A stretch of DNA of 64,000 nucleotides from Dendrobium chrysotoxum (Eukaryota > Streptophyta > Magnoliopsida > Asparagales > Orchidaceae), in the NCBI GenBank assembly GCA_019925795.1, contig CM034305.1:71598573-71662572 (forward strand), read 5' to 3'. How positions within the stretch are numbered: the stretch's first letter is position 1; every line of letters begins with the position of its first letter. The translations under genes and the position numbers were made by a program. Positions 11,871-22,655 of the stretch are shown one piece after another. The notes under the pieces are model-generated. The model was not told the DNA's origin, made no database searches, and saw only the letters and a list, made by a program, of their open reading frames with translations.

Positions 11871-13850
11871 AATTTTTTTTTCAAAATTTTAACAAAAAAT
11901 ACCATAGCACTATAAAAGCTGAAGTAACACATCTCTATCTTTCATTAGTTTTTCCACTATAGCACTATAAAATTTGATCACTATGGCTCTTAGATATGTA
12001 ATTTGGGACTACAATATTATAATTATTGGCGCTCTAGCACTCAAATTCTTGAGACTCATGTGTTGCAGCATGGATTTTTGATGTTGTGGTGCTGACCTTG
12101 GCTCCACCAGGGTGCTAAATTATTTGTCATTTTTTTGAGACTTAGATGTTATGATTCTCTAATCTAGCACTGAGGCATTGTAGACAATGTGGTTTTAGTA
12201 ATTAGAACGCTGTGGTGCTGATTTAACACTTGTGAATTTTTTTTCTTTTCCTAAGCATTTTTTGTACAACATCAACTAAAATACTACATTTTGATTGAAT
12301 TTATAGATAAGAAATAGTACAAAATTTACTCTTAATAAACTATATCTTATAGGAACCAACTATTTGTGGCATCACTTCACTATCATCATGTAGAATCTAT
12401 GTTGTAGCTAAGGCTACAATAAAAAATGAGTAGTAACTTTGCATTTACTTTCCTTTTAATATTTGGTAGACATATTAAATGCTCACGATTAATTTACTTT
12501 CGCTTTTCACCACTTAGCCTCTAAAGGATCAAGTAAATTAAGAAACTAGATGAACACTCGCATATGCCATTTCATGTATTTAAGAGTTAGCTAACATGTC
12601 AAAGGTGGACTTGTATAAAAAGGGCTCGCTCAAGGGTCATCATCCCCTAATTTGATGAAATAGTCATAAGGGAGTCACCTCCCACATAAAAGCCTAAGGT
12701 TCACATAGACAACCTATATTGGGACCCATTCCTTAGTAAGATGAACCAACCAAAGCATCTCATCACTACTTAAGCTAGAATTTTATCAATAATATTAATC
12801 ATCCATGTTATAAGAAAGGATATTTTTAAAAAGGTTCTAGCTCATCCCATTACATTCAATTGAATATAGTGTCGGCTACCCCAAAGACCTAAATATACTC
12901 ACCTCTTACATCAAAGTAATTCGGGTCTCCATCAAATCAATTGTTAATAACTTTAAAGTGCTAGTCATCCATAACCCTCTTAAATTAGCTCTCATAAAAA
13001 AAAGCACCTGCATCTATTCACGAGTATGCACTTAACACAAGGGAACACACCCTAAGATAGCATAATAAAAATAGTGATGTAGCCATTCATCGAGTAAGCC
13101 AAAGTATTAGAAGTATCTAGGACAATTTCTATCAGAAGTCATTAAGTAATATACTTTTTACTCTTTTTTTATGAAGCCTTTCCTGTAGTCCTCAAATCCT
13201 TATAAATAATGGATGAAGAGAAATATTTTAGATCTTTTGGTATTTTTGATACATATAATTGAGTTAGAAGAATATTTTTTTTAAAGAATCCATGTTTCCT
13301 TTCCATTCCCATAGAGGTTCTCAGGTTATATTCTCATAAGCTTGTCTGCTTGTAAGGTCAAGTGTCACTAATGAGATAAACTCGGATCCAACATATATTA
13401 TGGAATTTAGGCTTAAAATTTTTATTCAAACTAGAGATAGACAAGGGGATACTAATATAAAATTTGAATAAATTTTCAAAAAAAAAAATGAACATTTGGA
13501 GATTTTAAAATACAAAAAATATCCAATAGAAGATAAAATTACTACAATTAAATTATATTGAATTTTAACTCAAAAATTTAATGGAATATAAAGCTTGATG
13601 GGTGAAGCTTCCATAAAGATTTCATAATTTGTGATTTTTTTTTGGAATTTCCACTATATTGATAATTCAACAAAATTGAAATTTTTAGAACTTTTCAATT
13701 TGAAAAATATTGAATTTTAATAAAAAAAAATTTCTATGATTGTTTGAGCTCATCAAGACTAAGTCATTCACAAATTTTCATTGTTTTTGGAGCTTTAGTG
13801 GAAATGTTAGTAAATTTTAAAAATAAATGTAATTTACAATGTCAATATTA
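11871..13850. other. Gypsy leader or LTR-like sequence, unresolved
   Basis: No coding region supported. At 12030-12230 the sequence repeats words such as GTGGTGCTGA and CTCTAGCACT, a style seen again near 14940 and 17250, which suggests related LTR families. It is probably the leader and 5' LTR of the antisense gypsy element below 11870, but no LTR pair was identified. Confidence 0.35.
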
Positions 13851-14760
13851 CACTTGAGCCTCTATTAGAGCTGTAGTAACAAGAGTAAAAGACTCCTTTT
13901 GACCTCCTCTATATTTCCTTCCAGTTGTCCGCTCTCCAAGTCTAATCAAAGATCCTCCCTCACTAAAAGCTATAGGTGGGGCTACCCTCAGTCTTTACAT
14001 ATGCCTAAATTCTTGAGCTCAAACATTAAATAACATTTCTAGTCCTCTCTATGAATAATATACTATCCTATGTCCAGTTTAACAACATTTAAAATAATAC
14101 CCTATAATCATATAACATCTACCCAAGTGTCTCCTTCCACAAGTCAAACATACAAGTACACTAATAAAAAAACCTAAATCTACTCTTTTTCCCACTAATA
14201 TTACTCAAGGAGGCTTTCCACACAATTGCTTTATAATAACATTCAATGTTATTATGTTGATGTCATATCATTCTCCACTACTCTCACACCTTCAGCTAAC
14301 TCAGTGAAATATCTAATCCTAAATAGAATATGTGGCTATCTCAGACTATCTCTGAGTCTTCTTTAAAATTTATATCACTTCTCTTATAGAGTATTAACAA
14401 GCTGTGGGGAATATTTTCTAGTGTGGTAAACTTTGCCTCATATTATTTTACTATCTTCCATCCCCATACTAGTCTCATAAAGGATTGTATAACTATTATC
14501 TAGCTAAAAGAGATACAAACAACTCTTTAAAAGTATATGTAAATTCCTCCCAAGTAATTAAAGAATTCAACTTATCCTGAAACATCTCCCTTTATTAGCC
14601 AACCACCAACACTCAACCTCTCCATTAAATAGAAATAATTCTAAGGACACCTTATGGTTCTTTGGACACTACATGTAATATGTGATGTAATAATATTATA
14701 CTCATTCTAACTAGGTCTGATAAGATAGGTGTAATGAAATTTCTATATTTTCATTCTACA
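13850..14760 (-). pseudogene. Second gypsy gag remnant
   Basis: Minus-strand readings around 14560-14680 resemble a Ty3/gypsy (chromovirus-type) gag core: a GEVECWWLANK-like word is the equivalent of the usual GEAxxWW motif, followed by a region like LTWEEF. Stops are frequent and no frame is open for more than about 60 codons. It may belong to the LTR-like sequence on the minus strand at 15.9-17.4 kb. Weak evidence. Confidence 0.35.
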
Positions 14761-15890
14761 TGAGTCTGAGAATATTTTATATGCATGTGAATTTTTGGAT
14801 TCTATTTTGGAGTGTATCCCAATGGTCTATATGCCTGAATCATAAATTCTAAATTTCTCCCTTTGAAGCCATGCAATGCTAGATTTGGGGAAATTTTGCA
14901 CAAAGTTCTTGGGTTTTATTCTTTTTAAAATGATCTGTGTTATCGCAGTGGCACCGCAGTGTTAAGTTATTTTCTTATAAAAATATCAAAATCTACCAAA
15001 ATTTCATTTATCCAAATAAACCCCTAGGCTGTCATTCTAAAGAGAGAGAAAAGAGGATTATAGCGAGAAAGTTAGATTCTGGCAACTTCGATTCATTTTT
15101 CTGATGTCGGACTAATTTAGGAAGTATCCAAATCGAGGTAGGTTATATTCTGCCTATCTCAATTTTTAATAATATTGAAATTTTGGGATTTTTTTATTAA
15201 AATTATAAATTTATAGTGTAAAAATAGGGATAACTTTATATCAATTAAACTTTTACTATGTAACTTTTTGTATGTTATAGACATGAGTATTATGTATATT
15301 TTGATATTTTCTTGAAGATTTTTACCAGGTAAATTAAAATGTGTATTATTTCTATCAATTTAAAAGATAATTTTGATCTGACATAATAATGTCATAATAT
15401 ATTTAAAGCTTCAAAAAATGCTCTGCATAATCCCCGATAATTTAGTGAAATTCTAAGAATGTGAAATTCTTTTAGTTGGTGAATCTATTGGCTATTGGTA
15501 TAACATTTTGTGAATTCCTGTAGTTTAATTATTTTTATTTATTTCTTTGAAATGTAATTATATATGTGTTTATGTGCTTAAAATTTATGATTTTGAACAG
15601 TTTGGGATATTGGAAGAAGTTATGTTTTGCTAAATGCATTGGAAGTTATAAGGGCCAATTTTATGATATGCTAGCACAACAAGTCATAAGGGCTTAAATT
15701 TTAATATCTATTTTAGTGGGAGGTATAAGGTCCTGAAAAAAATTTATTACTTTCTGCTCTAATAAATGAAATACTTATTTATTAATAATTCAGGCAAAGT
15801 TTATTTAATTTTTATTATTTACTAAAATCACTCTATTCAATATAATAATTTGTTAACACTATTTTAAATTGGGTAAATGCTTATTGGGTT
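14761..15890 (+). mobile_element. LTR-like sequence, + orientation
   Basis: Non-coding. Several stretches resemble the LTR-like region at 57.2-58 kb: around 15240-15300 the words AACTTTTACTATGTAACTTTTTGTATGTTATA match AACTTTTACCACGTAACTTTTTATATGTTATA near 57680, and AATTCTAAGAATGTGAAATTCTTTT near 15450 matches a segment near 57890. This supports a shared gypsy LTR family. Ends are not resolved. Confidence 0.4.
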
Positions 15891-17440
15891 AATTATTAAA
15901 AATGATAATTAAACAAAAAACATACCTATAAACAAAAAGCTATCACTTTTCTTTCTACTAAACTTGTTCATTTCCATTTCCCTATCCTAAAATTTACACT
16001 TATAGATAAAATAAAAAAGAGCATCAACAACTCAGTAGGTTATCCAAAACCTACCTAAATTTTTAATATACTAAAAAGATAATAAATAAATAGACTATTT
16101 TATTACCACGATAGAGATTGTACAACATGATATATTATAAAAAAAACTTTCTAATCATGAACACACTAGTAATATAATATAATATCTCAACAAGTCAATC
16201 ATTATATTATATCAATCCCAATGTCAGCATAGAAATTTAATATAAAGATATGTGTTAGATTGTAATATAAAGATAACTAAAATAAAACACATCACATAAA
16301 TTTCTTTCTTTGTCTCTTATATATCTCAAGTATTTCACATATTCACAATCAGACCCTTATACATCCTAACTACTTCACATATAGAGTATTAAGCCCTTAT
16401 TCCTCCCAAGAATTTCACATGTATAATATTAGGCCCTTATGACTCCCAAGTACTTCACATATACAATATTAAGCTTTTATACCTCTCATGTACATCATAT
16501 GCATGGTATCAAGCCTTTTTGCCTCCCAATTACATCATATGTATAGTATCAAGCCCTTATGTCCCAAGTATTTCACATGTACACATAATTCATAATAACA
16601 TGTAAGTCACCCAATTTTCTTGCACGAATGCCCTATATGACACAAATACCAGTGAATTAGCATTTAGTTAAAAATGCAGTAATTTACCTTTTCATCAAAC
16701 ATTGTATAAGAATTTGTAATTATGAGAAAAAGTAAAACATACAAGATTTATCACTATATAGAACTTTACATGTATGAAACACAAACATGTCCATATACAA
16801 TATTTACAACTTAGTAACAATGCTCCCAATATTTTATGTGCATTTTTATCAAAATTTTAGAAATTTGTCAAAATACTTGAAATGCACAAAATTAAAAAAA
16901 AACCTAAAAGTCAAATGGTGAAAATTTTCGTAATATATGGATATCTTGAATTTTATAAAGTTTGACCAAATTAAATACAAAACTTTCCCAAATCACAAAA
17001 ATATTATAAAATGATGTAAGATAAAGTTAACCTATCTCAAGCCGAGCACCTTTCCTAATTGGCTCGATGAATGAAAAAACAGCCCAAAGACCCATTAATT
17101 TGACTTTCTCTCTCTACAATCTCTTGTTTCCTCTCCCTTTATCTCTCTAGTTGCTCTATCACAATTTTGAAAATGAGATTAAATGACATGCAAATAGTGA
17201 ATTTGAATATTTATAAGAAAATATTTTCCTTAACATTGTGCACCAATACTTTAGTGCCGCAGCACTCCCAAGGGATGACTACTATTCTAGCAAGTAGAGA
17301 AGTTAGTGTCACAACACCCAATATCACGACACCAGAGTGCCCTGAGATATGATTTCCACTCAAGCATATGATAGTACTGTTGCATTACAAATAGAGAGGA
17401 CAACGCCACAATACCAACAAGACAGTATCATGATACTACC
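15891..17440 (-). mobile_element. LTR-like sequence, - orientation
   Basis: The reverse complement around 17030-17060 (AATTAGGAAAGGTGCTCGG and GAGATAGGTTAAC) resembles the + strand LTR-like text near 15115-15150 (AATTTAGGAAGTATCC and GAGGTAGGTTATA). Together with the facing copy at 14.8-15.9 kb this makes an inverted pair of related LTRs. A 40-bp tandem array sits inside. No coding is seen. Ends are uncertain. Confidence 0.35.
16311..16590. repeat. 40-bp tandem array, about 7 units
   Basis: The word CCCTTAT (or CTCTTAT/CTTTTAT/CCTTTTT variants) recurs at 16314, 16354, 16394, 16434, 16474, 16514 and 16554, exactly 40 bp apart, followed each time by a CTCCCAAGTACTTCACAT-like word and an ATATAGTATTAAG-like word. 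Copies differ by point changes. The last unit is cut short near 16590. Confidence 0.9.
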
Positions 17441-17479
17441 AAAGGGACTTCCAAATTATCAAATTTTTCTTACAAATTT

Positions 17480-17484
<5 letters not shown>

Positions 17485-17527
<43 letters not shown>
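17485..17527. repeat. (AT)n microsatellite
   Basis: 43 bases of uninterrupted alternating A and T, just upstream of the micro-LINE insertion. Confidence 0.95.
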
Positions 17528-17528
<1 letters not shown>

Positions 17529-17539
17529 CCCTAAGAATT

Positions 17540-17553
17540 ATAGAAAATTAGTA
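17540..17553. repeat. Target-site duplication, left copy (micro-RTE)
   Basis: ATAGAAAATTAGTA, identical to 17600-17613. The two copies flank a 46-bp RTE LINE tail. Confidence 0.85.
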
Positions 17554-17599
17554 CAACAACAACAACAACAACATCAAGCCTTTGTCCCACTACGTGGGG
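17554..17599 (-). mobile_element. 46-bp RTE LINE insertion
   Basis: On the minus strand this is CCCCACGTAGTGGGACAAAG, then GCTTGATG and a (TTG)n tail: the last bases of the same RTE family found elsewhere in the window, whose + strand 3' end reads CCCCACGTAGTGGGATAAAG at 19721-19740. The 46 bp are bounded by identical 14-bp direct repeats. The insertion therefore looks like a reverse-transcription event that stopped almost at once, keeping only the terminal tail. Confidence 0.85.
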
Positions 17600-17613
17600 A
17601 TAGAAAATTAGTA
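17600..17613. repeat. Target-site duplication, right copy (micro-RTE)
   Basis: Second copy of ATAGAAAATTAGTA. Confidence 0.85.
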
Positions 17614-18448
17614 AATGCCACATAAGCATGTAAATCTAATCAAATTTGAATTAGCCATTATTTGTAGTTTAATTATTGTATAAGTAGTCATTACATTTAT
17701 TCCATGGTTTATTTTATGTGTTTTGTATATTTCCTTATGCTTTAGGAGAAAATTCAATTAGTTCCTTCCCCATACATAACGACTAGTAGCGTGTTGAAAA
17801 AAAATTTTAGTAGTATATTAGTTTGTAAATCTCCATATTGCACTTAAGATTTTGATAGAGCTTAATTATAGCTATTGGTTGAATAAAAAAAAAAGAAAGT
17901 TTGTCTAATATGTCAATAAATGCATATATGTTGTGTAGCATCAAAGAACTTTTGGGAGACTCAAAAACACCATATAGATAACTATGCTTTAGGATTATAA
18001 TAACCTTCCTCTCATTAATAAAAGCTAGTCATTTCTAGTTTGCAGAGGTTGAACCATACCCCGCACATTAAATATTACACTGGGTTAAAATCAGCCTCAT
18101 ATCTACTTAATTACTTAAACTAGTAGACTTATGGTTAGCACCATGCCATCATCTAGTTAGAGCAATAACATAGACAACATTTTGGTATAGCTACCTAAGT
18201 AAATCCAATACAATCTAGTTCATTCATACTTTCCTGAGTTGTTTAAATGACAAAAGGGATCTTGATTGAGATTTTAATCATCTTCCCACCAATCACCTTT
18301 TTCCCAATGAGTATATATGTTCTTCACTTATCTATTCAAAAAGCCATTGAAGTATAAAGCCTTATAATAGCTTTTTTATGGCCTTAATTAATAGCTTGCT
18401 CCCTCACGCGAGAGGTGATTAACCTTGGGGCATACATTTATAGGGAAC
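17614..18448. other. Intergenic, no feature seen
   Basis: AT-rich, no supported coding, repeat or transposon signature on either strand. Confidence 0.5.
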
Positions 18449-19731
18449 ATTCAAACAAGGAATATAAAGGTGATGCACAAGATTGTGCTAATTATAGAGG
18501 AATTAAGTTAATGTGTCATACTTTAAAACTATGGGAACGAGTTATGGAGCATAGGTTGCGGCGTGATACTAATGTTTCTCAAAATCAATTTGGATTCATG
18601 CCGGGTAGGTCTACTATGGAAGCCATACATTTATTAAGAGGTTTGATGGAGAAATATAAAGAGAATAAGGAGGATTTACATATGATATTTATTGATTTAG
18701 AAAAAGCATATGATAAAGTTCCAAGAGAAGTGCTATGGAGAGTTCTTGAAAAGAAAAGAGTTAATAACGCTTATATTCAAATCATTAAAGATATGTATGC
18801 AGGAGCTATTACTTGTGTTCAAACACAAGGTGGTTTGACCAAGTATTTCCCTATTTCGGTTGGATTACATCAAGGATCAGCCTTAAGCCCATATCTTTTT
18901 GCTTTAGTCATGGATGTTCTCACTAGACATTTGCAAGAGGATGTACCTTGGTGTATGCTTTTTGCTGATGATATTCTTCTTGTTGATAAGACTAGAGAGG
19001 GAGTTGAAGGTAAACTAGAAGTGTGGAGGTCAACCTTAGAGTCTAAAGGTTTTCGCTTGAGTAGATCTAAAACGGAATATATGGAGTGTAATTTTAGTAA
19101 TAATAGACCTAGTGAGGGCATTGTGACTTTGGCCGATCAAGTCATTAATAAGAGTACACGTTTTAGATATCTTGGATCTATTGTTCAGAGTGATGGTGAT
19201 ATAGATGGGGATATTATCAGCAGAATCCAAGTTGGATGGTTGAAGTGGAGGAATGCATCAGGCTTATTGTGTGATAGAAAAGTACCCCTCAAACTTAAGG
19301 GAAAATTCTATAAGATGGTGGTGAGACCTGCAATGCTTTATGGTGCCGAATGTTGGCCATTAAAAGAGAAGCATAATTCTAAGTTAAGTGTTGCAGAGAT
19401 GAGGATGCTCAGGTGGATGAGTGGCTTTACCCTTAGAGATAGGATACGAAATGAGCATATTCGTGAAAAGGTTGGAGTAGCTCCAGTGGAAGATAAGATT
19501 AGAGAGAGTCGCCTTAGATGGTTTGGTCACGTAAAACGGCGGCCTCCCAATGACCCGGTTAGGAAAGTAGAGGTCTTAGATTTGACTTATGTTAAGAAAG
19601 GTAGAGGTAGACCTAAAAAGACTTGGTTAGAAAATATTAGAAATGATCTTTCTTTATTAGATTTAAACGAGAATTTGACTTTTAACAGGACACAATGGAG
19701 AAAAAGGATTCATGTAGCCGACCCCACGTAG
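18415..19731 (+). CDS. Open reverse-transcriptase fragment of RTE LINE
   Basis: The 438-codon frame is open, but its first 17 codons (18415-18465) are flanking host DNA; only residues 18-438 belong to the LINE. Visible RT parts: QNQFGFMPGRST (57-67), motif A FIDLEKAYDKVP (92-103), motif B GLHQGSALSP (150-159), catalytic motif C LFADDILLVD (182-191), then RFRYLGSIVQSDG. The C-terminal part has AECWPLKEKHN, MRMLRWMSGFTLRDR and LRWFGHVKRRPPNDP, typical of RTE-clade ORF ends. The endonuclease and RT fingers are absent because of 5' truncation, so the product would be an incomplete enzyme. The start at 18415 is an artefact of the flank; no natural start can be assigned. Not a host gene. Confidence 0.9.
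   Translation: MINLGAYIYREHSNKEYKGDAQDCANYRGIKLMCHTLKLWERVMEHRLRRDTNVSQNQFGFMPGRSTMEAIHLLRGLMEKYKENKEDLHMIFIDLEKAYDKVPREVLWRVLEKKRVNNAYIQIIKDMYAGAITCVQTQGGLTKYFPISVGLHQGSALSPYLFALVMDVLTRHLQEDVPWCMLFADDILLVDKTREGVEGKLEVWRSTLESKGFRLSRSKTEYMECNFSNNRPSEGIVTLADQVINKSTRFRYLGSIVQSDGDIDGDIISRIQVGWLKWRNASGLLCDRKVPLKLKGKFYKMVVRPAMLYGAECWPLKEKHNSKLSVAEMRMLRWMSGFTLRDRIRNEHIREKVGVAPVEDKIRESRLRWFGHVKRRPPNDPVRKVEVLDLTYVKKGRGRPKKTWLENIRNDLSLLDLNENLTFNRTQWRKRIHVADPT
18449..18465. repeat. Target-site duplication, left copy (RTE, 17 bp)
   Basis: ATTCAAACAAGGAATAT, identical to 19766-19782. Confidence 0.95.
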
Positions 19732-19765
19732 TGGGATAAAGGCTTGATGTTGTTGTTGTTGTTGT
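18466..19765 (+). mobile_element. 5'-truncated RTE LINE, recent
   Basis: A 1.3-kb insertion bounded by a perfect 17-bp direct repeat. It starts AAAGGTGATGCACAAGATTG inside the reverse-transcriptase region and ends in CTTGATG(TTG)n, the tail typical of this plant RTE family. The endonuclease and the start of RT are missing, so it cannot move by itself. The perfect duplication and the open frame suggest that it is the youngest RTE copy here. It lies about 575 bp upstream of the NYN gene start, same strand. Confidence 0.93.
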
Positions 19766-19782
19766 ATTCAAACAAGGAATAT
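19766..19782. repeat. Target-site duplication, right copy (RTE, 17 bp)
   Basis: Second copy of ATTCAAACAAGGAATAT, directly after the (TTG)n tail. Confidence 0.95.
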
Positions 19783-20339
19783 GAAACCCTCTTATGAGGG
19801 TAAAATTATTTGTAGTTCCTTATCATAACTTAATTCGAGTCCTAATAGTCTCAAATTGTCTTCGGAACCTAATAATCTTAACATTGACTTCATTTCAAGA
19901 AGTTCTCATATAGGTTATAAATTTATGGCAACTCTAATGGAGAAGGATTTTCAATTTGTGCTTCTATATAATGCTCTCTATATAATGGGCATTAATGCTC
20001 ATGGACATCCTATACTTATGTAGAAGAATTTAAATTTTAGGAGAGTAAAAGAGCCTCATTCAAGAATTTAAGATTCACCGAAGAGAGGAATTATCTCTAT
20101 TTTAAAATTTTAAATCTTCTCATAAAATATCATAAAAAAAAAAAAAATCGCTTAACACACAAGATTTTAAACGACTAAGGTTTGAGATTAAATGAGTATT
20201 TGATTAAATTTGAAATTATTGGTGTTAAACGAGGCCGACACATTTACTAAGCGAAGGCGATCTCGCCCGGAGTGAGGAGTGTGAACGGTGAAAAACGACG
20301 ACGGCTAGGTTCGTTGAAGCCGGTGACCATCAATTAAAC
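19783..20339 (+). promoter_or_regulatory. Presumed promoter and 5' UTR of the NYN gene
   Basis: Lies between the RTE insertion and the start codon. The final 110 bp (from about 20225) are clearly richer in G and C than the rest, which fits a transcribed leader. No convincing TATA box or other core element was recognised. The RTE element cuts the distance to older upstream DNA to about 560 bp, so part of the original promoter may lie beyond it. Confidence 0.4.
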
Positions 20340-20637
20340 ATGGCTAACACAGTTATTGGCGGCCAAGGTGGCTCGACGTTTGCCGGGGTCGGCGGTGGGA
20401 CGGCGGACGGGAACTATGCGACTGCGAAGACGTCCGTGTGGTGGGACATCGAAAACTGCCAAGTGCCGAAAACCTGCGATCCGCACGTAATCGCGAAAAA
20501 CATAAGCTCCGCTCTGGTGGCTATGGATTACCGGGGGCCGGTCTCTATCTCAGCATATGGGAACACCACATTGATCAATGCTAGCGTTCAGCAGGCGCTA
20601 TCCAGTACGGGGATATCCCTTAACCACGTTCCCGGTG
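20340..20637 (+). CDS. NYN gene exon 1 (coding part)
   Basis: Encodes residues 1-99 and the first base of codon 100. A Gly-rich N-terminus is followed by the first half of the NYN domain, up to ISLNHVPG. The donor is G|GTATGC at 20637/20638. If intron 1 is retained, the frame adds GMLLKL and stops at 20657, giving a 105-residue product without the second half of the catalytic site. Codon usage here is visibly more GC-rich than in exons 2 and 3. Confidence 0.92.
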
Positions 20638-22592
20638 GTATGCTTTTGAAACTCTGAAACCCAAGTTCGGTGACGATCTCTTGAATGGATGAATGATTTG
20701 ACGATTGATGGTTTTTTGCTTAATTGTATTGTTTTCCTTGTAGAATTTCGTTGTGCCTTCTCTGCTTTTGCGTAATTTAGGGTCTATTATTGTGTTTGGT
20801 GTTTTTGATAGTGATTCAAGAAAAAAGGTGTTCTTGATTCTGTTTTTGCAGTCGTATAGTCTGAAATGATTTCTTTTGAGCTTTAGCAGGAAAAGTTTTG
20901 GTTATCGTGCATTTTCTCATATGTATATATTTTGTTTCTAGATAATTTTGTGAAATTTAACGTTTCTATAGGAAATTTGCTTGGAACTACCACTGATAAT
21001 AATTGCCTAATTTATTTCGTGTAATTGATATGCTTAGATTTCTAATCACTGATTTCCCTAGGAGTGATGCTGCATAACTAACCTGCTTATTGTGAGAAGT
21101 AGCAAAAGATTGACTAGAACATTATCTATTTGTCATGCACCATTTCAATCTAATTGTGGAAAGAAATAAATTAGGTTTCGGACATCATCAAGAAGTGATA
21201 TGTCACAACGATATCCACTTGATGAAATATGGAAAATAGATTATTATTGGATGAGGGAATACCAAAAGGCATGGGTGAGAAATTTGTTGCGCAGTGGGAA
21301 ATTGCAATGAGGCACTTTGGTTCTTTTTTCGAAATGCACTGATTCAAACCTTGACAATTAGAATACAGCAAAAGCAAATAATCTAGTAATTAAAACAATA
21401 AGCTAAACGTGCAGCTAAGAGTGCAACTGGAGGAGTAATGATATACATTATATGAATTAACTGATACTAAGAGTGTTTAAATGATAGCCACAATCTTTAA
21501 AGACGTTAATGTATGCACACTTGTAATCAAATAATCTTATTCAACTGGGGACACCATACAAGTTAACTTATGGTGTAAAGATTTAATTATGTGAGTGAGT
21601 TTTGATAATTGAAAATCTCAACTACACAAACTATATCAATTCAATCACTAACACGTTAAGTTACACAAGTGTCAACGATCCAAATATGATGGTGATTACA
21701 AGATAAATGCTAAGCTTGAGAGCAGTAAGAATTTAAGCACAGGTAAATGAGTCTTGCTCTACTCACTAGTACAAGAATAAGTATTGCACTTAATTGTCAA
21801 ATTCAATATTTAGTACAAACAATTAAATGATTAAATAAACAATAATGTGCAAGAATGCAAATCTAAGTTTTAGAGAATTAGACACTTGGATTATTACCTA
21901 GTCCTACAACTATCCTAAGTTCATACCTAAGCCCTCCATTGACTTAGAATTTCACTCCTTTGAACTTAACAATTTAAGCTCAACTCTTTGAGTAACATAA
22001 GTATATATAACCATTAACCATTTTGGGTTAAATATATGAGGTATATATAGATCTCAGTGCTCTTTAATTTATCCATTTAAATGCATTAAAAAATATCTAA
22101 AAGACATCTCCGAAAGCTACCTCCAACAGGCGGTCAAAGCAACTCTAATGGCTAGTTAAGTATGAAGTTTATAACACAACCAATAGAGAGGTGAATTGGT
22201 GTATTTTTTTAATAAATTATGAAAGTAAATTTCAAAATTTGAAAGTATATATTTTTTAAAATGAATAAAACATCGAACAAAAGTATTTTTATACATTTCT
22301 TTTTTCAATAAAATAGTAGATTTTGATGAAACAAAATATATCTAAGTTTATTGTGCATCTAATAAATAATTCTATTTTATTCCATTCAACTAATTTTTAC
22401 CACAATAAACTTGTGAGATCAAGAACAAAGTAATTATATTATTCTTAGCATTTTATCACATAAGAGATTAAGCATGATATCAATTTCTATCATATCACAT
22501 AGAAGCAAGAGTAGATAAATATAAATAGTAGTGCGTTAAGGAAAAAAAGGAAGATATGCAAACCAATTTATTATGGTTTAACACTAGCACCT

Positions 22593-22655
<63 letters not shown>

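Noticed and set aside
16311..16590. CRISPR-like array because of regular spacing
   Set aside because: Units are contiguous tandem repeats without distinct spacers, in plant nuclear DNA.
18415..18465. N-terminal 17 residues of the RTE frame as part of the transposon protein
   Set aside because: They lie upstream of and within the target duplication; they are host flank read by chance.
20340..20657. A complete 105-residue gene on its own
   Set aside because: The NYN domain is cut after HVPGG at a GTATGC donor, and its continuation is found at 51272 in the right phase. It is exon 1, not a small gene.
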